Source: Kocuria palustris
Lineage (GTDB): Bacteria > Actinomycetota > Actinomycetes > Actinomycetales > Micrococcaceae
Reading direction: 5' to 3'
NCBI RefSeq assembly: GCF_007666205.1
Contig: NZ_VDOR01000015.1
Location: 1-40,748, forward strand
DNA length: 40,748 nucleotides
In this document: in pieces, positions 1 through 8,355 of the stretch
Layout of the letters: each line of letters opens with the position of its first letter
Position numbering within the stretch: position 1 is the stretch's first letter
Program-made: the position numbers and the translations under genes
Notes under the pieces: model-generated
Database searches by the model: none
Seen by the model: the letters and a program-made list of their open reading frames with translations, nothing else
Told to the model about the DNA's origin: nothing

Positions 1-1640
1 ACGGCGGCCATGGCGTCGCGGTGGATGTTCTCGTTCGGGCGGAACGTCCCGTCGGACCAGCCGTTGAGGTGGCCGTTCTGCTTGGCCCAGGTGATCTCGG
101 CGGCGAACTGGTGCCTGGCCGGGACGTCGCGGAACGGCCCGGAGGACACGGCGGCGACCGCGTCGGCCGGAGAGACCTGCAGGCGGCCGAGCGGGCCCGT
201 CGAGGTCGACTTGAGGGTGCGCTCGATCTGGGCCGGCGTCAGGCTCGGATTCGCCTCGAGCATCATCGCCGCGGTGCCCGCCACGAAGGGCGCGGCCATC
301 GACGTGCCGTTCTTGTAGCCGTAGCTGGGCCGCACGGGCCCGGTGCGGCCGGTGTCGATCGCCGAGATGATCGCGTGCTGGCTCCCGTGCCCGCCCGGGG
401 CGAGCACGTCGACGTGGGGGCCGGTGTTCGAGTACGAGGCCACCTGCCCGTTCTGATCGGCCGCACCGACCGCGATCACGCCGTTGCAGTTGGCCGGCGG
501 ATAGTCGGAGGCGTCGGCCGAGCCGTTGCCGGCCGAGACGACGACGGGCACGTTCGCGCCGTTCGCGTAGGAGATGGCCGACTGCATGGTGCGCCCGCAC
601 TGTCCGCGCAGGTTCAGCGACATGTTGATCACGTCGGAGGGATTGCGGTTGACGGCCCCGCCGATGGTCTGCCCGGCCGCATAGCGGATGCCGTCGGCGA
701 TATCCGATTCGAAGCCGTACGTGCAGCTGCCGAGCACGCGCACCGGCTGGATGCGGGCGTCGCGGGCGACCCCGGCGATGCCCTGCCCGTTGCCGGTGCT
801 CGCCGCGGCGATGCCCGCGACGTGGCTGCCGTGCCATGTTGCGTCACAGGCGGAGCCGGCGGTGTCGCCCGGGTCGGTGGGATCCGAGTCGCGGCCGTCG
901 CCGTCGACCGTGTAGCCGGGGTAGGCCGGGGAGACGAAGTCGTAGCCGGACACGCGCTTGCCGTTGAGATCGGGGTGGTTGGCCAGGCCCGTGTCCAGGA
1001 CGCCGATCGTGGTGCCGCGGCCGGTGGCCGTGGCCCAGGCATCGGGCACGTTCCGGGCCTCGAGGGTGTACTGGACGCCGTAGAGGGGGTCGTTCGTGGC
1101 GGAGGCCCGGGCCACGCGGTCCGGCTCGGCGTACTCCACGCGGGGGTCCTCCTCGAGCTGCTCGACGAGCTCCTCCTGCTCGGCGGCCTCGAGCTCGGCG
1201 TCGAAGGCCATGACGTCGGCCGCGTCGCCGGTCTCCTTGAGCCGCTCGGGGGTCTGCGCGGCATCGCCGGCGGGCAGCACCTGCGCCTCCTCGGCGGCCT
1301 CGGCGACGGTCTGCTCCTTCTGCGCGTCGGTGTCCTGGGGATCCTGGAACTTCACGATGACGCGCGGGGTCTCCTGGGGCAGCTCCTCCTCGCCGGCCGC
1401 GGGGCCGGTCTCGTCGAGCTCCGAGCGGTCGACCGGGCCCGCCGGGGCGGGATCGATGCCCTGGGACGAGGCCTTGGCGGGGTCCTCCTGCGCGGAGGCG
1501 GGCAGCACGGACAGCGCCGGGGTCACCGCGAAGGCGGCGGCCAGGGCGAGGACGAGGGGCCGCGGCGCACGGCGGGGCCGTCGGGCGCGCGCATCGGTCA
1601 GGGGCGGCTGCGAGGACGGGGGCACGAGGGGAGAGGGCAC
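1..1640 (-). CDS. Secreted subtilisin-family (S8) serine protease, 3' end beyond window
   Basis: The minus-strand frame reads as a full secreted subtilase. An N-terminal Sec signal has an Arg-rich n-region, an Ala/Leu/Val core and an Ala-Ser-Ala cleavage site at about residues 44-50. An acidic linker follows, then an I9-type propeptide (starting PRVIVKF) and the peptidase domain. The catalytic triad, numbered from GTG 1640, is visible: Asp216 in VLDTG, His270 in WHGSH and Ser447 in NGTSMAAP. After the catalytic domain the frame continues into FRDV..., typical of the start of an SLH (cell-wall binding) domain, and is still open at base 1. The C-terminus is therefore missing here. GTG 1640 has a weak AGTGGA 7 nt upstream; GTG 1652 is an in-frame alternative. 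It is divergent from rpmE2 and probably not part of the glycan locus. Likely role: extracellular or wall-associated proteolysis. Confidence 0.9.
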   Translation of the reverse strand, partial: MPSPLVPPSSQPPLTDARARRPRRAPRPLVLALAAAFAVTPALSVLPASAQEDPAKASSQGIDPAPAGPVDRSELDETGPAAGEEELPQETPRVIVKFQDPQDTDAQKEQTVAEAAEEAQVLPAGDAAQTPERLKETGDAADVMAFDAELEAAEQEELVEQLEEDPRVEYAEPDRVARASATNDPLYGVQYTLEARNVPDAWATATGRGTTIGVLDTGLANHPDLNGKRVSGYDFVSPAYPGYTVDGDGRDSDPTDPGDTAGSACDATWHGSHVAGIAAASTGNGQGIAGVARDARIQPVRVLGSCTYGFESDIADGIRYAAGQTIGGAVNRNPSDVINMSLNLRGQCGRTMQSAISYANGANVPVVVSAGNGSADASDYPPANCNGVIAVGAADQNGQVASYSNTGPHVDVLAPGGHGSQHAIISAIDTGRTGPVRPSYGYKNGTSMAAPFVAGTAAMMLEANPSLTPAQIERTLKSTSTGPLGRLQVSPADAVAAVSSGPFRDVPARHQFAAEITWAKQNGHLNGWSDGTFRPNENIHRDAMAA

Positions 1641-1791
1641 GATCTGGTCCACTTCTGAGGGTGCGGGGGGAGGGGCGGGACGTCGGCTCGGGGGAGGCCG
1701 TCGTGTCCTCTGAACACCCTACGCATGCGGACAGCGAACAGCAGGAGGACTCACGGGCGGCGTTCAGCTCGCGCTCGGTCTCGAAGGCGTC

Positions 1792-1820
1792 CTGACGCCG
1801 GGCGGCCGACGGTGTACGAT
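1792..1820 (+). promoter_or_regulatory. Putative sigma-70-type promoter of rpmE2
   Basis: A -35-like CTGACG (1792-1797) is separated by exactly 17 nt from a -10-like TACGAT (1815-1820). This fits housekeeping actinobacterial promoters. Transcription would start near 1827, giving an ~80-nt leader before rpmE2. L31 type B paralogues are often Zur-controlled, but no clear Zur palindrome was seen here. Confidence 0.5.
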
Positions 1821-1907
1821 GGCTCGCTGGTGCCCAGCGCACCCGCACCCCAGCGTCATGGCTTCTGGCACAATCCAGCGGCCTCTCCAGCTAAGGAACA
1901 CAGACTC

Positions 1908-2168
1908 ATGAAGAACGACATCCACCCGGACTACCACCCGGTCCTCTTCCGCGACCTGGCCTCCGGCAAGGTCATCCTGACGCGCTCGACCGCGACGTCG
2001 CAGAAGACGGAGACCTGGGAGGACGGCAACGAGTACCCCGTCATCGAGGTCGAGATCTCGTCGGAGTCGCACCCGTTCTACACGGGCAAGCAGCGCATCA
2101 TGGACTCCGCCGGCCGCGTCGAGCGCTTCAACGCGCGCTTCAAGTCCTTCGGCAAGTCCCGCGGCTGA
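1908..2168 (+). CDS. rpmE2: 50S ribosomal protein L31 type B
   Basis: This 86-residue protein begins [12 protein letters not shown] and contains the family hallmarks [23 protein letters not shown] and a basic C-terminus (FKSFGKSRG). It lacks the CxxC zinc-ribbon cysteines of the primary L31, so it is the zinc-independent type B form, which can replace zinc-binding L31 in the large subunit under zinc shortage. ATG 1908 is preferred over the longer upstream open frame because the family begins exactly here and AAGGAA lies about 10 nt upstream. It stands alone, between a good promoter and a strong hairpin terminator, so it is a monocistronic housekeeping gene unrelated to the downstream locus. 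Confidence 0.96.
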   Translation: MKNDIHPDYHPVLFRDLASGKVILTRSTATSQKTETWEDGNEYPVIEVEISSESHPFYTGKQRIMDSAGRVERFNARFKSFGKSRG

Positions 2169-2212
2169 GCCACCGGCCGGTCCGCCGCACGGCGCCCGAC
2201 CGGCCGCTGCGC

Positions 2213-2244
2213 GAGGGGCCGCACCCGCTCGGGTGCGGCCCCTC
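2213..2244 (+). terminator. Perfect hairpin terminator after rpmE2
   Basis: A 14-bp perfect GC-rich stem (2213-2226 pairing with 2231-2244) closes a 4-nt loop, 45 nt after the rpmE2 stop. The following bases (TCACATT) are only weakly T-rich, which is common for actinobacterial terminators. It separates rpmE2 from the lipoprotein gene. Confidence 0.8.
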
Positions 2245-2301
2245 TCACATTCCGCCGCGCACCCGCGCCACGGGCCGCGCGGCGGGCTACTGTCGACCAC
2301 G

Positions 2302-4131
2302 ATGAAGACCCCCCGCTTCACCCTCCCCTCCCTGCTCGTCGTCGGCGTCCTGGTGCTCTCCGGCTGCGCCGACGGCTCCCAGGGGCCCGACGCCCCGCAG
2401 ACGCCGTCGGCCCCCGAGCCCTCCGAGCCATGGCCCACCGCCGCCCCGCCCGAGGATCCGCAGCAGTGGATCGCCGATCGCCGCGCCGAGCAGGCGGACG
2501 GCGCGGCCCCGGCCTCCGCCCCGGCGTCCGAGGACGCCGACCTGGCCCTCGATCTGAGCCTCGGCGATCCCGTGGGCACGACCTACCGGGAGGACGCCGC
2601 CGGCATCTCCTTCGAGGCCACCGAGCTCGCCGACGAGCGCCTCAGCGCCGAGAACCCGGATCTGGTGCGGCTGCTCGGCTCGCTGGAGCGGCCCACCCTG
2701 CGCTTCGGCGGGAACTCGACGGACCGCCGCTTCTTCTTCACCGCCCATGACGAGCCCGTCCCGACGGACTGGCCCCTCGAGGACGGCGAGGAGATCACGC
2801 GCGTGACGCCGGAGGACCTCGAGCGGGTCGCGCGCCTGGCCGAGGAGGTCGACGCCGACGTCATCGTCTCGGCCGACCTGGGGCACGCGGACCCCCATCG
2901 CGCGGGCGAGCTCGCCCAGCACGCCCAGGCCGCGTTCGGCGAGCGCCTGGCGGGGGTGATGATCGGCAACGAGCCCAACGGCTTCCCCGACATCCCCCAG
3001 AACCCCGTGCCGATCCGCGACGAGGACTGGGGGACCGAGGAGTACGTCGACGAGGCCCAGGACGCGGTGGACGCCGTGCGCGAGGCGGCCCCCGGCGTGG
3101 TGGTCGTCGTCCCGGGCGCGTACGACGCCGCCTGGTGGGAGGCCGCGACCGAGACCGAGCTGACGGAGCCGCCCGGGCACTCCGCGCTGGCCATGCACCA
3201 GTACCCGCTGCCGGAGTGCGGCGACCCGGACGGGGACGCCCACCGACCCGAGCAGGAGCCGACGGTCGAGAACATCACCTCGCCCGGAACGCGCGAGCGC
3301 GTGGACGACCTGGTCGCCGAGGCCTCCGCGACCGCCCGGCAGGCGAGCATGCCCCTGTGGATCACGGAGACCTCGGCCTCGTCATGCGCCGGGTCCAACG
3401 AGATCACCGAGACCCTGGCGGCGGGCGTCTACAGCGCCGACTACCTCCTGCGGGCCCAGCAGCTCGGAGCGCAGAAGGTCGCGTTCCACTCGTCGCTGGC
3501 ACCGTGCCGCGGCGGGGCGCCCATGTCCCTGCTGTGCTCCTCCGGGACGTTCCAGACCCCGGGCGCCGCCTTCGTGCCGCGCACCAACGGGCTGGCACTG
3601 GCGCTGACGGGATCGCTGCCGGGCGGGGCGTTCCTGGAGGTCGACCAGAGCACGGCGGACGGGCGCGCCGACGGGGCCCGGGGGACCCGCAGCACCGCCT
3701 ACGCGATCCGGCACGACGACGGCTCGCTGTCCGTGGCCGTCATGGACTTCCGCGATCCCGGCGAGCAGCCGCGCCCGGTCGAGCTGAGCGTGCCGGGCCG
3801 GCCGGAGCGGGCGAGCGTCTCGAGCCTGAGCGGGCCCGGGTGGACGCAGCACTACCCCGAGACGGCGCTGTTCGACGACGCGGATCCCGACGGCTCGTCC
3901 ACCGACGACCCCACCCGGCCCGCGACGCAGGACGAGGACGACGTGGCCCTCGACGCCGAGGCCGCCGCGCGGCCCGTGGCCGACAGGCACGCATCCGTGG
4001 ACGGCTTCGGGCTGCCCCTGCTGCCGCAGGACGACGCCGCGGCGGAGGTCCGGGCCGGCGAGGACGGCAGCGTCGTCACGTTCTCCGTTCCCGCGGGATC
4101 TGCCAGCGTGGTGCGCATCCCGGCCGTATGA
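2302..4131 (+). CDS. Lipoprotein glycoside hydrolase, GH-A clan, GH79-like
   Basis: This 609-residue protein begins MKTPRF, followed by a hydrophobic stretch and the lipobox VLSGC, so it should be a membrane-anchored exported lipoprotein. After a Pro-rich acidic linker (about residues 20-90), a TIM-barrel-like domain carries LRFGGNSTDRRFF, then IGNEPNGF with probable acid/base Glu224 and WITETSA with probable nucleophile Glu356. The Asn-Glu-Pro motif and the later second Glu are typical of clan GH-A; the layout resembles GH79 glucuronidase/heparanase-like enzymes. A C-terminal beta-rich domain follows (about residues 440-609). The upstream in-frame extension to 2233 is rejected because it would bury the signal peptide. 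Position just before the LCP gene suggests trimming or turnover of a wall glycan. The substrate cannot be read from sequence; a uronic-acid-containing polymer is plausible. Confidence 0.75.
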   Translation: MKTPRFTLPSLLVVGVLVLSGCADGSQGPDAPQTPSAPEPSEPWPTAAPPEDPQQWIADRRAEQADGAAPASAPASEDADLALDLSLGDPVGTTYREDAAGISFEATELADERLSAENPDLVRLLGSLERPTLRFGGNSTDRRFFFTAHDEPVPTDWPLEDGEEITRVTPEDLERVARLAEEVDADVIVSADLGHADPHRAGELAQHAQAAFGERLAGVMIGNEPNGFPDIPQNPVPIRDEDWGTEEYVDEAQDAVDAVREAAPGVVVVVPGAYDAAWWEAATETELTEPPGHSALAMHQYPLPECGDPDGDAHRPEQEPTVENITSPGTRERVDDLVAEASATARQASMPLWITETSASSCAGSNEITETLAAGVYSADYLLRAQQLGAQKVAFHSSLAPCRGGAPMSLLCSSGTFQTPGAAFVPRTNGLALALTGSLPGGAFLEVDQSTADGRADGARGTRSTAYAIRHDDGSLSVAVMDFRDPGEQPRPVELSVPGRPERASVSSLSGPGWTQHYPETALFDDADPDGSSTDDPTRPATQDEDDVALDAEAAARPVADRHASVDGFGLPLLPQDDAAAEVRAGEDGSVVTFSVPAGSASVVRIPAV

Positions 4132-4132
4132 T
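4127..4132 (+). promoter_or_regulatory. Candidate -10 element upstream of the LCP gene
   Basis: TATGAT overlaps the stop codon of the glycoside hydrolase gene and matches the -10 consensus at five of six positions. Transcription from it would give a leader of roughly 90 nt. No convincing -35 lies 16-18 nt upstream, so this is only a candidate. Confidence 0.25.
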
Positions 4133-4226
4133 GTGCCGACGACACCCCCGTACCGACGACCCGCCGGCCTCTGCCCCCTGATCCCTGGCCGGATCGGGTC
4201 GTGCTCCGAGCCTGGAGGCCCCCCGC

Positions 4227-5297
4227 ATGAGCAATGAGATCCAGGACGACCTCTTCGGCGGGGACCGCCGGGGCTCCTCGAGCGACGACCGGCCCCGGAA
4301 GCGGGGCCGCGGGCGGAAGGTCCTGCTCGCCTTCCTGATCGCGTTCCTGGTGGTGCTGGTCGGGGTCATCGCGGTGATCGCGCTCTACATCGGCGGGCTG
4401 TCGCGCTCCTACGACGAGAACGTCACCTCCGTCCCGTCCACCGAGGCGTTCCCCGACGACGCCGACCGGCCCGAGGACTCCGAGGGGACCACGATCCTGC
4501 TGCTCGGCTCGGACAAGCGCCCCGAGGGAGGCGGCGAGCTGGGCCGAGAGGGCGCGCGCGCGGATTCGATCATGCTCCTGCACATCCCCGCCGACGGCGG
4601 CGAGGTCTACGTCATGTCGGTCATGCGCGACACCTGGGTCGACATCCCGGGCGTGGGCGAGGCCAAGGTCAACGCCGCCTACCAGAACGGCGGCATGCCG
4701 CTGATGGTCGAGACGCTCGAGGGCCACTTCGGCACCCGCATCGACGAGGTCATGGCCGTGGACTTCGAGGGCTTCGAGGGCCTGGTCGACGCCCTGGGCG
4801 GAGTGACCGTGGACGTCCCGCAGTCCTTCACCTCCGACTCCGGCACCGAGTACTCGGCCGGGCCCATGGAGATGGACGGCGAGACCGCGCTCGAGTTCTC
4901 GCGCGAGCGCTACAACTTCGCCGACGGCGACTACACGCGGGTGGAGAACCAGCGGGCGTTCATCCAGGCGCTGCTGGACCGCTTCCTGCAGCCCGAGGTC
5001 CTGGCCAACCCGGGCAGGATCTCGGAGATCGTGGACACCATCTCGCCGTTCCTGACGGTCTCCGACGGCATGGGCTCCGGCTACATCCGCGGCCTGGTGC
5101 CCAAGATGGTGGGCACCTCCCGCTCCGACATCCACATGTTCACGGTGCCCACCAACGGCACCGGCACCTCCGCCGACGGCCAGTCGATCGTGATCGCGGA
5201 CGAGGAGGCGATGACCGAGATCGGCGATGCCATCGACGAGGGCACGCTGGACGAGCACTACGAGGGCCTGGCGGCGGACGACGGGAGCGGTCTGTGA
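4227..5297 (+). CDS. LytR-CpsA-Psr (LCP) family wall glycopolymer ligase
   Basis: The protein has 356 residues: a short basic cytoplasmic N-terminus, one transmembrane helix (about residues 31-53), then an extracytoplasmic LCP domain. Family motifs are clear: ILLLGSDKRP, RADSIMLLHI, SVMRDTWVDIPG followed by KVNAAY, and FSRERYNFADGDYTRVENQR with the conserved Arg residues that contact the pyrophosphate-lipid substrate. LCP enzymes transfer undecaprenyl-pyrophosphate-linked glycopolymers to peptidoglycan, usually to the MurNAc O6. ATG 4227 is chosen because of TGGAGG 10 nt upstream. The next gene starts inside its stop codon (GTGA), so it is co-translated with the first glycosyltransferase. It is the best candidate for wall attachment of the polymer made by this locus. 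Confidence 0.93.
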   Translation: MSNEIQDDLFGGDRRGSSSDDRPRKRGRGRKVLLAFLIAFLVVLVGVIAVIALYIGGLSRSYDENVTSVPSTEAFPDDADRPEDSEGTTILLLGSDKRPEGGGELGREGARADSIMLLHIPADGGEVYVMSVMRDTWVDIPGVGEAKVNAAYQNGGMPLMVETLEGHFGTRIDEVMAVDFEGFEGLVDALGGVTVDVPQSFTSDSGTEYSAGPMEMDGETALEFSRERYNFADGDYTRVENQRAFIQALLDRFLQPEVLANPGRISEIVDTISPFLTVSDGMGSGYIRGLVPKMVGTSRSDIHMFTVPTNGTGTSADGQSIVIADEEAMTEIGDAIDEGTLDEHYEGLAADDGSGL

Positions 5298-6517
5298 CGC
5301 CAGCGCCGCTGCGGGCACTGCTGCTGACGCACTCCTACTGGCCGGAGCACTCCCCGCCGCAGCGGCGGTGGCAGACCCTCATCCCGCATCTGGTCGATCG
5401 GGGATGGCGGATGACCGTCGTGGCCCCGGTGGCGCACTACGGGCCGGGACCGGACTACGACGCGACGACCCGCGGCCGGATCGGGCGAAGCTCGGGCGGG
5501 CCCGTGGGGGAGCGGATCGTCCGCGTCCCGTTCCTCACGGGCCGCGACGCGCGGCTGCCCAAGCTGCTCGATCAGATGGTGACCGCCCTCGGCAGCGCCG
5601 TGCGGGCGGCGGCGGTCCCCGATCACGACGTCCTGATCGTCACCGCTCCGTCGCTGCCGCTGCTGGCCGGCGGCTGGCTGGCGGCCCGGATCAGGCGGCG
5701 GGCGCTCGTGGTCGAGATGCGCGATGCCTGGCCCGATCTGGCGGCGGAGGCCGGCGTGGTGCAGGGCCGCGCGCAGAAGGCGATCAACTGGGCCGTCGAG
5801 TTCGTGCAGAACCGGGCGGAGCTGGTCGTCACGGTCACCGACGGCTTCGCCCAGACCTTGCGCAGCCGCGGAGTGCGGGAGGTCTGCACGGTGCGCAACG
5901 GCGTGCGGCTCGAGCGCACGCCCCTGCTGCCTCCGCCCCCGCTGGAGCGCGATCGGCTGGAGGTGCTGTACCTGGGCAACCACGGCGAGAGCCAGCGGCT
6001 CGAGCGGCTCATCGAGGCCGCCGCGCTCGTGGGGTCCGGGATGCGCCTGACGCTCGTGGGACAGGGCTCGCAGAAGGCCATGCTCAAGCGCCGCGCGGGC
6101 GAGCTGGGGGTGCCCGTGCGCTTCCTGGACCCTGTCTACCGCGACGAGGTCTTCGAGCTCTACCGGCAGTCCGACTCCCTCGTGATCTCGCTGCGCGACG
6201 ACTGGAAGTCCTTCGAGGCCACGATCCCCTCCAAGACGTACGAGGTCATGGCCGTCGGCCGCCACCTCACCGCGATCGTGCGCGGGGAGGCGGCCTGGGT
6301 GCTGCGCCAGGCCGGGGCCGGGGACGTCGTCGGCTCGAGCGCCCGGGAGATCGCCGATCTCTGGGAGGGGCTGATCGCGGACCGCTCGCGGCTGCAGTGC
6401 ACCCAGGACGGACGCGCCTGGGTGGCCGAGCACGCGGACTACCGGGATCTGGCCGGACGGTACGACGAGATCCTGCGCCGCGCCCTGGAGATCCGCGGCC
6501 GGCGGGCCGGGCGATGA
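5294..6517 (+). CDS. GT4-family (WbuB-like) glycosyltransferase
   Basis: This 407-residue GT-B fold enzyme shows a WbuB-type N-terminus (LLLTHSYWPEHSPPQRR, about residue 9), EMRDAWPDL near 141, the start of the C-terminal Rossmann domain at VLYLGNHGESQRLERL (about 224) and a nucleotide-sugar site IPSKTYEVMAVG (about 311). It has no signal peptide and should act at the cytoplasmic face, adding one sugar to a lipid-linked acceptor. It starts at GTG 5294, overlapping the LCP stop by 4 nt, and ends in an ATGA overlap with the next glycosyltransferase. WbuB relatives add FucNAc-type sugars in some O-antigens, but donor specificity cannot be assigned here. Confidence 0.88.
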   Translation: MTPAPLRALLLTHSYWPEHSPPQRRWQTLIPHLVDRGWRMTVVAPVAHYGPGPDYDATTRGRIGRSSGGPVGERIVRVPFLTGRDARLPKLLDQMVTALGSAVRAAAVPDHDVLIVTAPSLPLLAGGWLAARIRRRALVVEMRDAWPDLAAEAGVVQGRAQKAINWAVEFVQNRAELVVTVTDGFAQTLRSRGVREVCTVRNGVRLERTPLLPPPPLERDRLEVLYLGNHGESQRLERLIEAAALVGSGMRLTLVGQGSQKAMLKRRAGELGVPVRFLDPVYRDEVFELYRQSDSLVISLRDDWKSFEATIPSKTYEVMAVGRHLTAIVRGEAAWVLRQAGAGDVVGSSAREIADLWEGLIADRSRLQCTQDGRAWVAEHADYRDLAGRYDEILRRALEIRGRRAGR

Positions 6518-8355
6518 CCGCCGGGGGCGCCGCCCGCCGCTCGGATCCGCGGCTGCGCCATCTGAGCCTCGTGGCCCGCACCGCCTGGGAGCACCTGGGC
6601 GGGGACCCCGCGGTCTTCGCGCTGCAGGTCTCCCGGCGCCTGCCCGGCCCGGTCACGGCGCGGGCCGGGCGGATGCTGGCGGCCGCCGGGGACCGGGCGC
6701 TCGGTCTGCATGCCCTGGGCCTGAGCCTGCTGGGGGAGGACTCGGCGCTGTCCGAGGCCTTCGACCACACGGTGGCGGACCCGTCGACGCCCCCGCGCAC
6801 GCTGCGGACCCTGGCCGAGGTCGCGCTCGCGGTGGACGCGGCCGATGACGCCTTCCGGCTGAGCGCCGCGATCCCCCGGTCGGCGGCGCCGCGCGGGCTG
6901 GCCGGGACCCTGGCCCGCCGCGACACGCATCTGGGGGCCCTGGGCCAGGCCCTGGTCCCGCTGCAGCGGGCCTGGCTGCGCGGGGACGCCGCACGGGCCG
7001 AGGCCGCGCAGCTGCTGCGCCTGGCCGACGAGCGAGCGCAGCTGCACGGCCGGTCGCCGTCGCTGCCGCCGCTGGAGGGCCCGTACCGCCCTCAGCCGCG
7101 CACCGTGGTCCACGTGCTGACCAACTCGCTGCCGCACACGCGCAGCGGCTACGCGATGCGCTCGCACGCCCTGCTCAGCGCCCAGGCCGAGGCCGGCTGG
7201 ACGGTCCACGCCCAGACGCGCCCGGGCTATCCCGCCCAGGTGGGTCGCCTGCGGGCCCGGGACCTCGATGTCGTCGACGGCGTGCGCTATCACCGGATCT
7301 CGCCGGCCGCGCTGCCGCGCACGGCCTCGGGGCGGCTGCAGCTGCAGGCGCAGCGCCTGCTCGAGCTGTGCCTCGAGGTCCGGCCCGCGGTGCTGCACAC
7401 GACCACCCACTTCGTGAACGCGCTCGTGGTCCGCGAGGTCGCGGCGGTCCTGGGCATCCCGTGGGTCTACGAGGTCCGCGGCCAGCTGGCCGACACCTGG
7501 GCCTCCCGCCGTCCCCCGGTCGCCGCGGTCTCCGAGCGCTACGCGTGCTTCCAGCAGCGCGAGGCGGAGGCCATGGCCGCCGCGGACGACGTGGCGACGC
7601 TGGGCGCGGCGATGGCGCGCCGGGTCGAAGAGGTCACGGGCGGGCGGGTGCCGGCCTCCGCCGTGCGGATCAGCCCCAATGCGGTCGGCGCCGAGCACGC
7701 CGCCGCACTCGAGCCGGTCGAAGAGGCCCGCGCCCGCCTGGACCTCGCGTCGCTCGGGATCGGCCCGGAGCAGTTCCTGATCGGCACCGTGTCCTCGGTG
7801 GTCGACTACGAGGGCCTGGACGATCTCGTGCGGGCCGTGGCCCTGCTGCCCGCGCCGATCACGGCCGTGATCGTGGGCGACGGCGCGGCCCGGCCCGGGC
7901 TCGAGGCGCTGGCCCGGGAGCTCGGAGTCGCGCAGCGGGTGGTCTTCCCGGGGCGCGTGGACCGCGACGGCGCCCGGACCTGGCAGCGGGCACTCGACGT
8001 CTTCGTCGTCCCGCGCAGGGATCGGGAGGTGACCCGCTCCGTCACCCCGCTCAAGCTCGCCGAGGCCTCCGCCCGCGGCGTCCCGGTGATCGCCTCGCGG
8101 CTGCCGGCCCTGCAGGAGCTCGTGGAGGACGGCGTCACCGGGATCCTCGTCCCGCCCGAGGACGCGGAATCGCTGGCCGACGCGGTGCGGCGCCTGTGGG
8201 CCGAACCGGGGTCGGGCCCTAGACTCGGTCAGGCCGCCCGCGCGGCGGTGCTGCGCGAGCGCACCTGGGACGCGGTGGCCGCGCGCACGCTCGCGCGCTA
8301 CGACGAGCTCACGGACGCGCACGAGCAGATGGAACGGACGACGGAGGCGGGATGA
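6514..8355 (+). CDS. GT4-family glycosyltransferase with helical N-terminal extension
   Basis: The protein has 613 residues. Residues 1-190 are Ala/Leu/Arg-rich and look all-helical, with no catalytic motif recognised. A GT4-type GT-B domain follows: VVHVLTNSLPHTRSGYAMRSHALL (about 198), VYEVRGQLADTW (about 319), SPNAVG (about 385), IGTVSSVVDYEGLDDLVRA (about 424) and the donor site VTPLKLAEASARGVPVIAS (about 511). The start ATG 6514 overlaps the preceding stop (ATGA); much longer readings upstream are out-of-frame with the preceding gene's product and are rejected. The GT domain is clearly related to residues 250-650 of the 1503-residue protein downstream (shared SGYxxRxxxLL, YEVRG, VxYEGL and TPLKxxEA motifs), suggesting duplication within the locus. 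Confidence 0.88.
   Translation: MTAGGAARRSDPRLRHLSLVARTAWEHLGGDPAVFALQVSRRLPGPVTARAGRMLAAAGDRALGLHALGLSLLGEDSALSEAFDHTVADPSTPPRTLRTLAEVALAVDAADDAFRLSAAIPRSAAPRGLAGTLARRDTHLGALGQALVPLQRAWLRGDAARAEAAQLLRLADERAQLHGRSPSLPPLEGPYRPQPRTVVHVLTNSLPHTRSGYAMRSHALLSAQAEAGWTVHAQTRPGYPAQVGRLRARDLDVVDGVRYHRISPAALPRTASGRLQLQAQRLLELCLEVRPAVLHTTTHFVNALVVREVAAVLGIPWVYEVRGQLADTWASRRPPVAAVSERYACFQQREAEAMAAADDVATLGAAMARRVEEVTGGRVPASAVRISPNAVGAEHAAALEPVEEARARLDLASLGIGPEQFLIGTVSSVVDYEGLDDLVRAVALLPAPITAVIVGDGAARPGLEALARELGVAQRVVFPGRVDRDGARTWQRALDVFVVPRRDREVTRSVTPLKLAEASARGVPVIASRLPALQELVEDGVTGILVPPEDAESLADAVRRLWAEPGSGPRLGQAARAAVLRERTWDAVAARTLARYDELTDAHEQMERTTEAG

Noticed and set aside
21-1658. Long plus-strand open frame opposite the S8 protease
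   Set aside because: It is low-complexity Gly/Arg/Val/Asp-rich, has no family motifs, and is explained by G/C third positions of the real minus-strand protease, which has a complete catalytic triad.
1821-1907. Zur box controlling rpmE2
   Set aside because: Type B L31 genes are often zinc-regulated, but no AT-rich palindrome typical of Zur sites is visible in the leader or around the promoter.
2233-2301. N-terminal extension of the GH79-like lipoprotein
   Set aside because: It overlaps the terminator hairpin and would place the lipobox signal peptide internally; MKTPRF at 2302 is a standard signal start.
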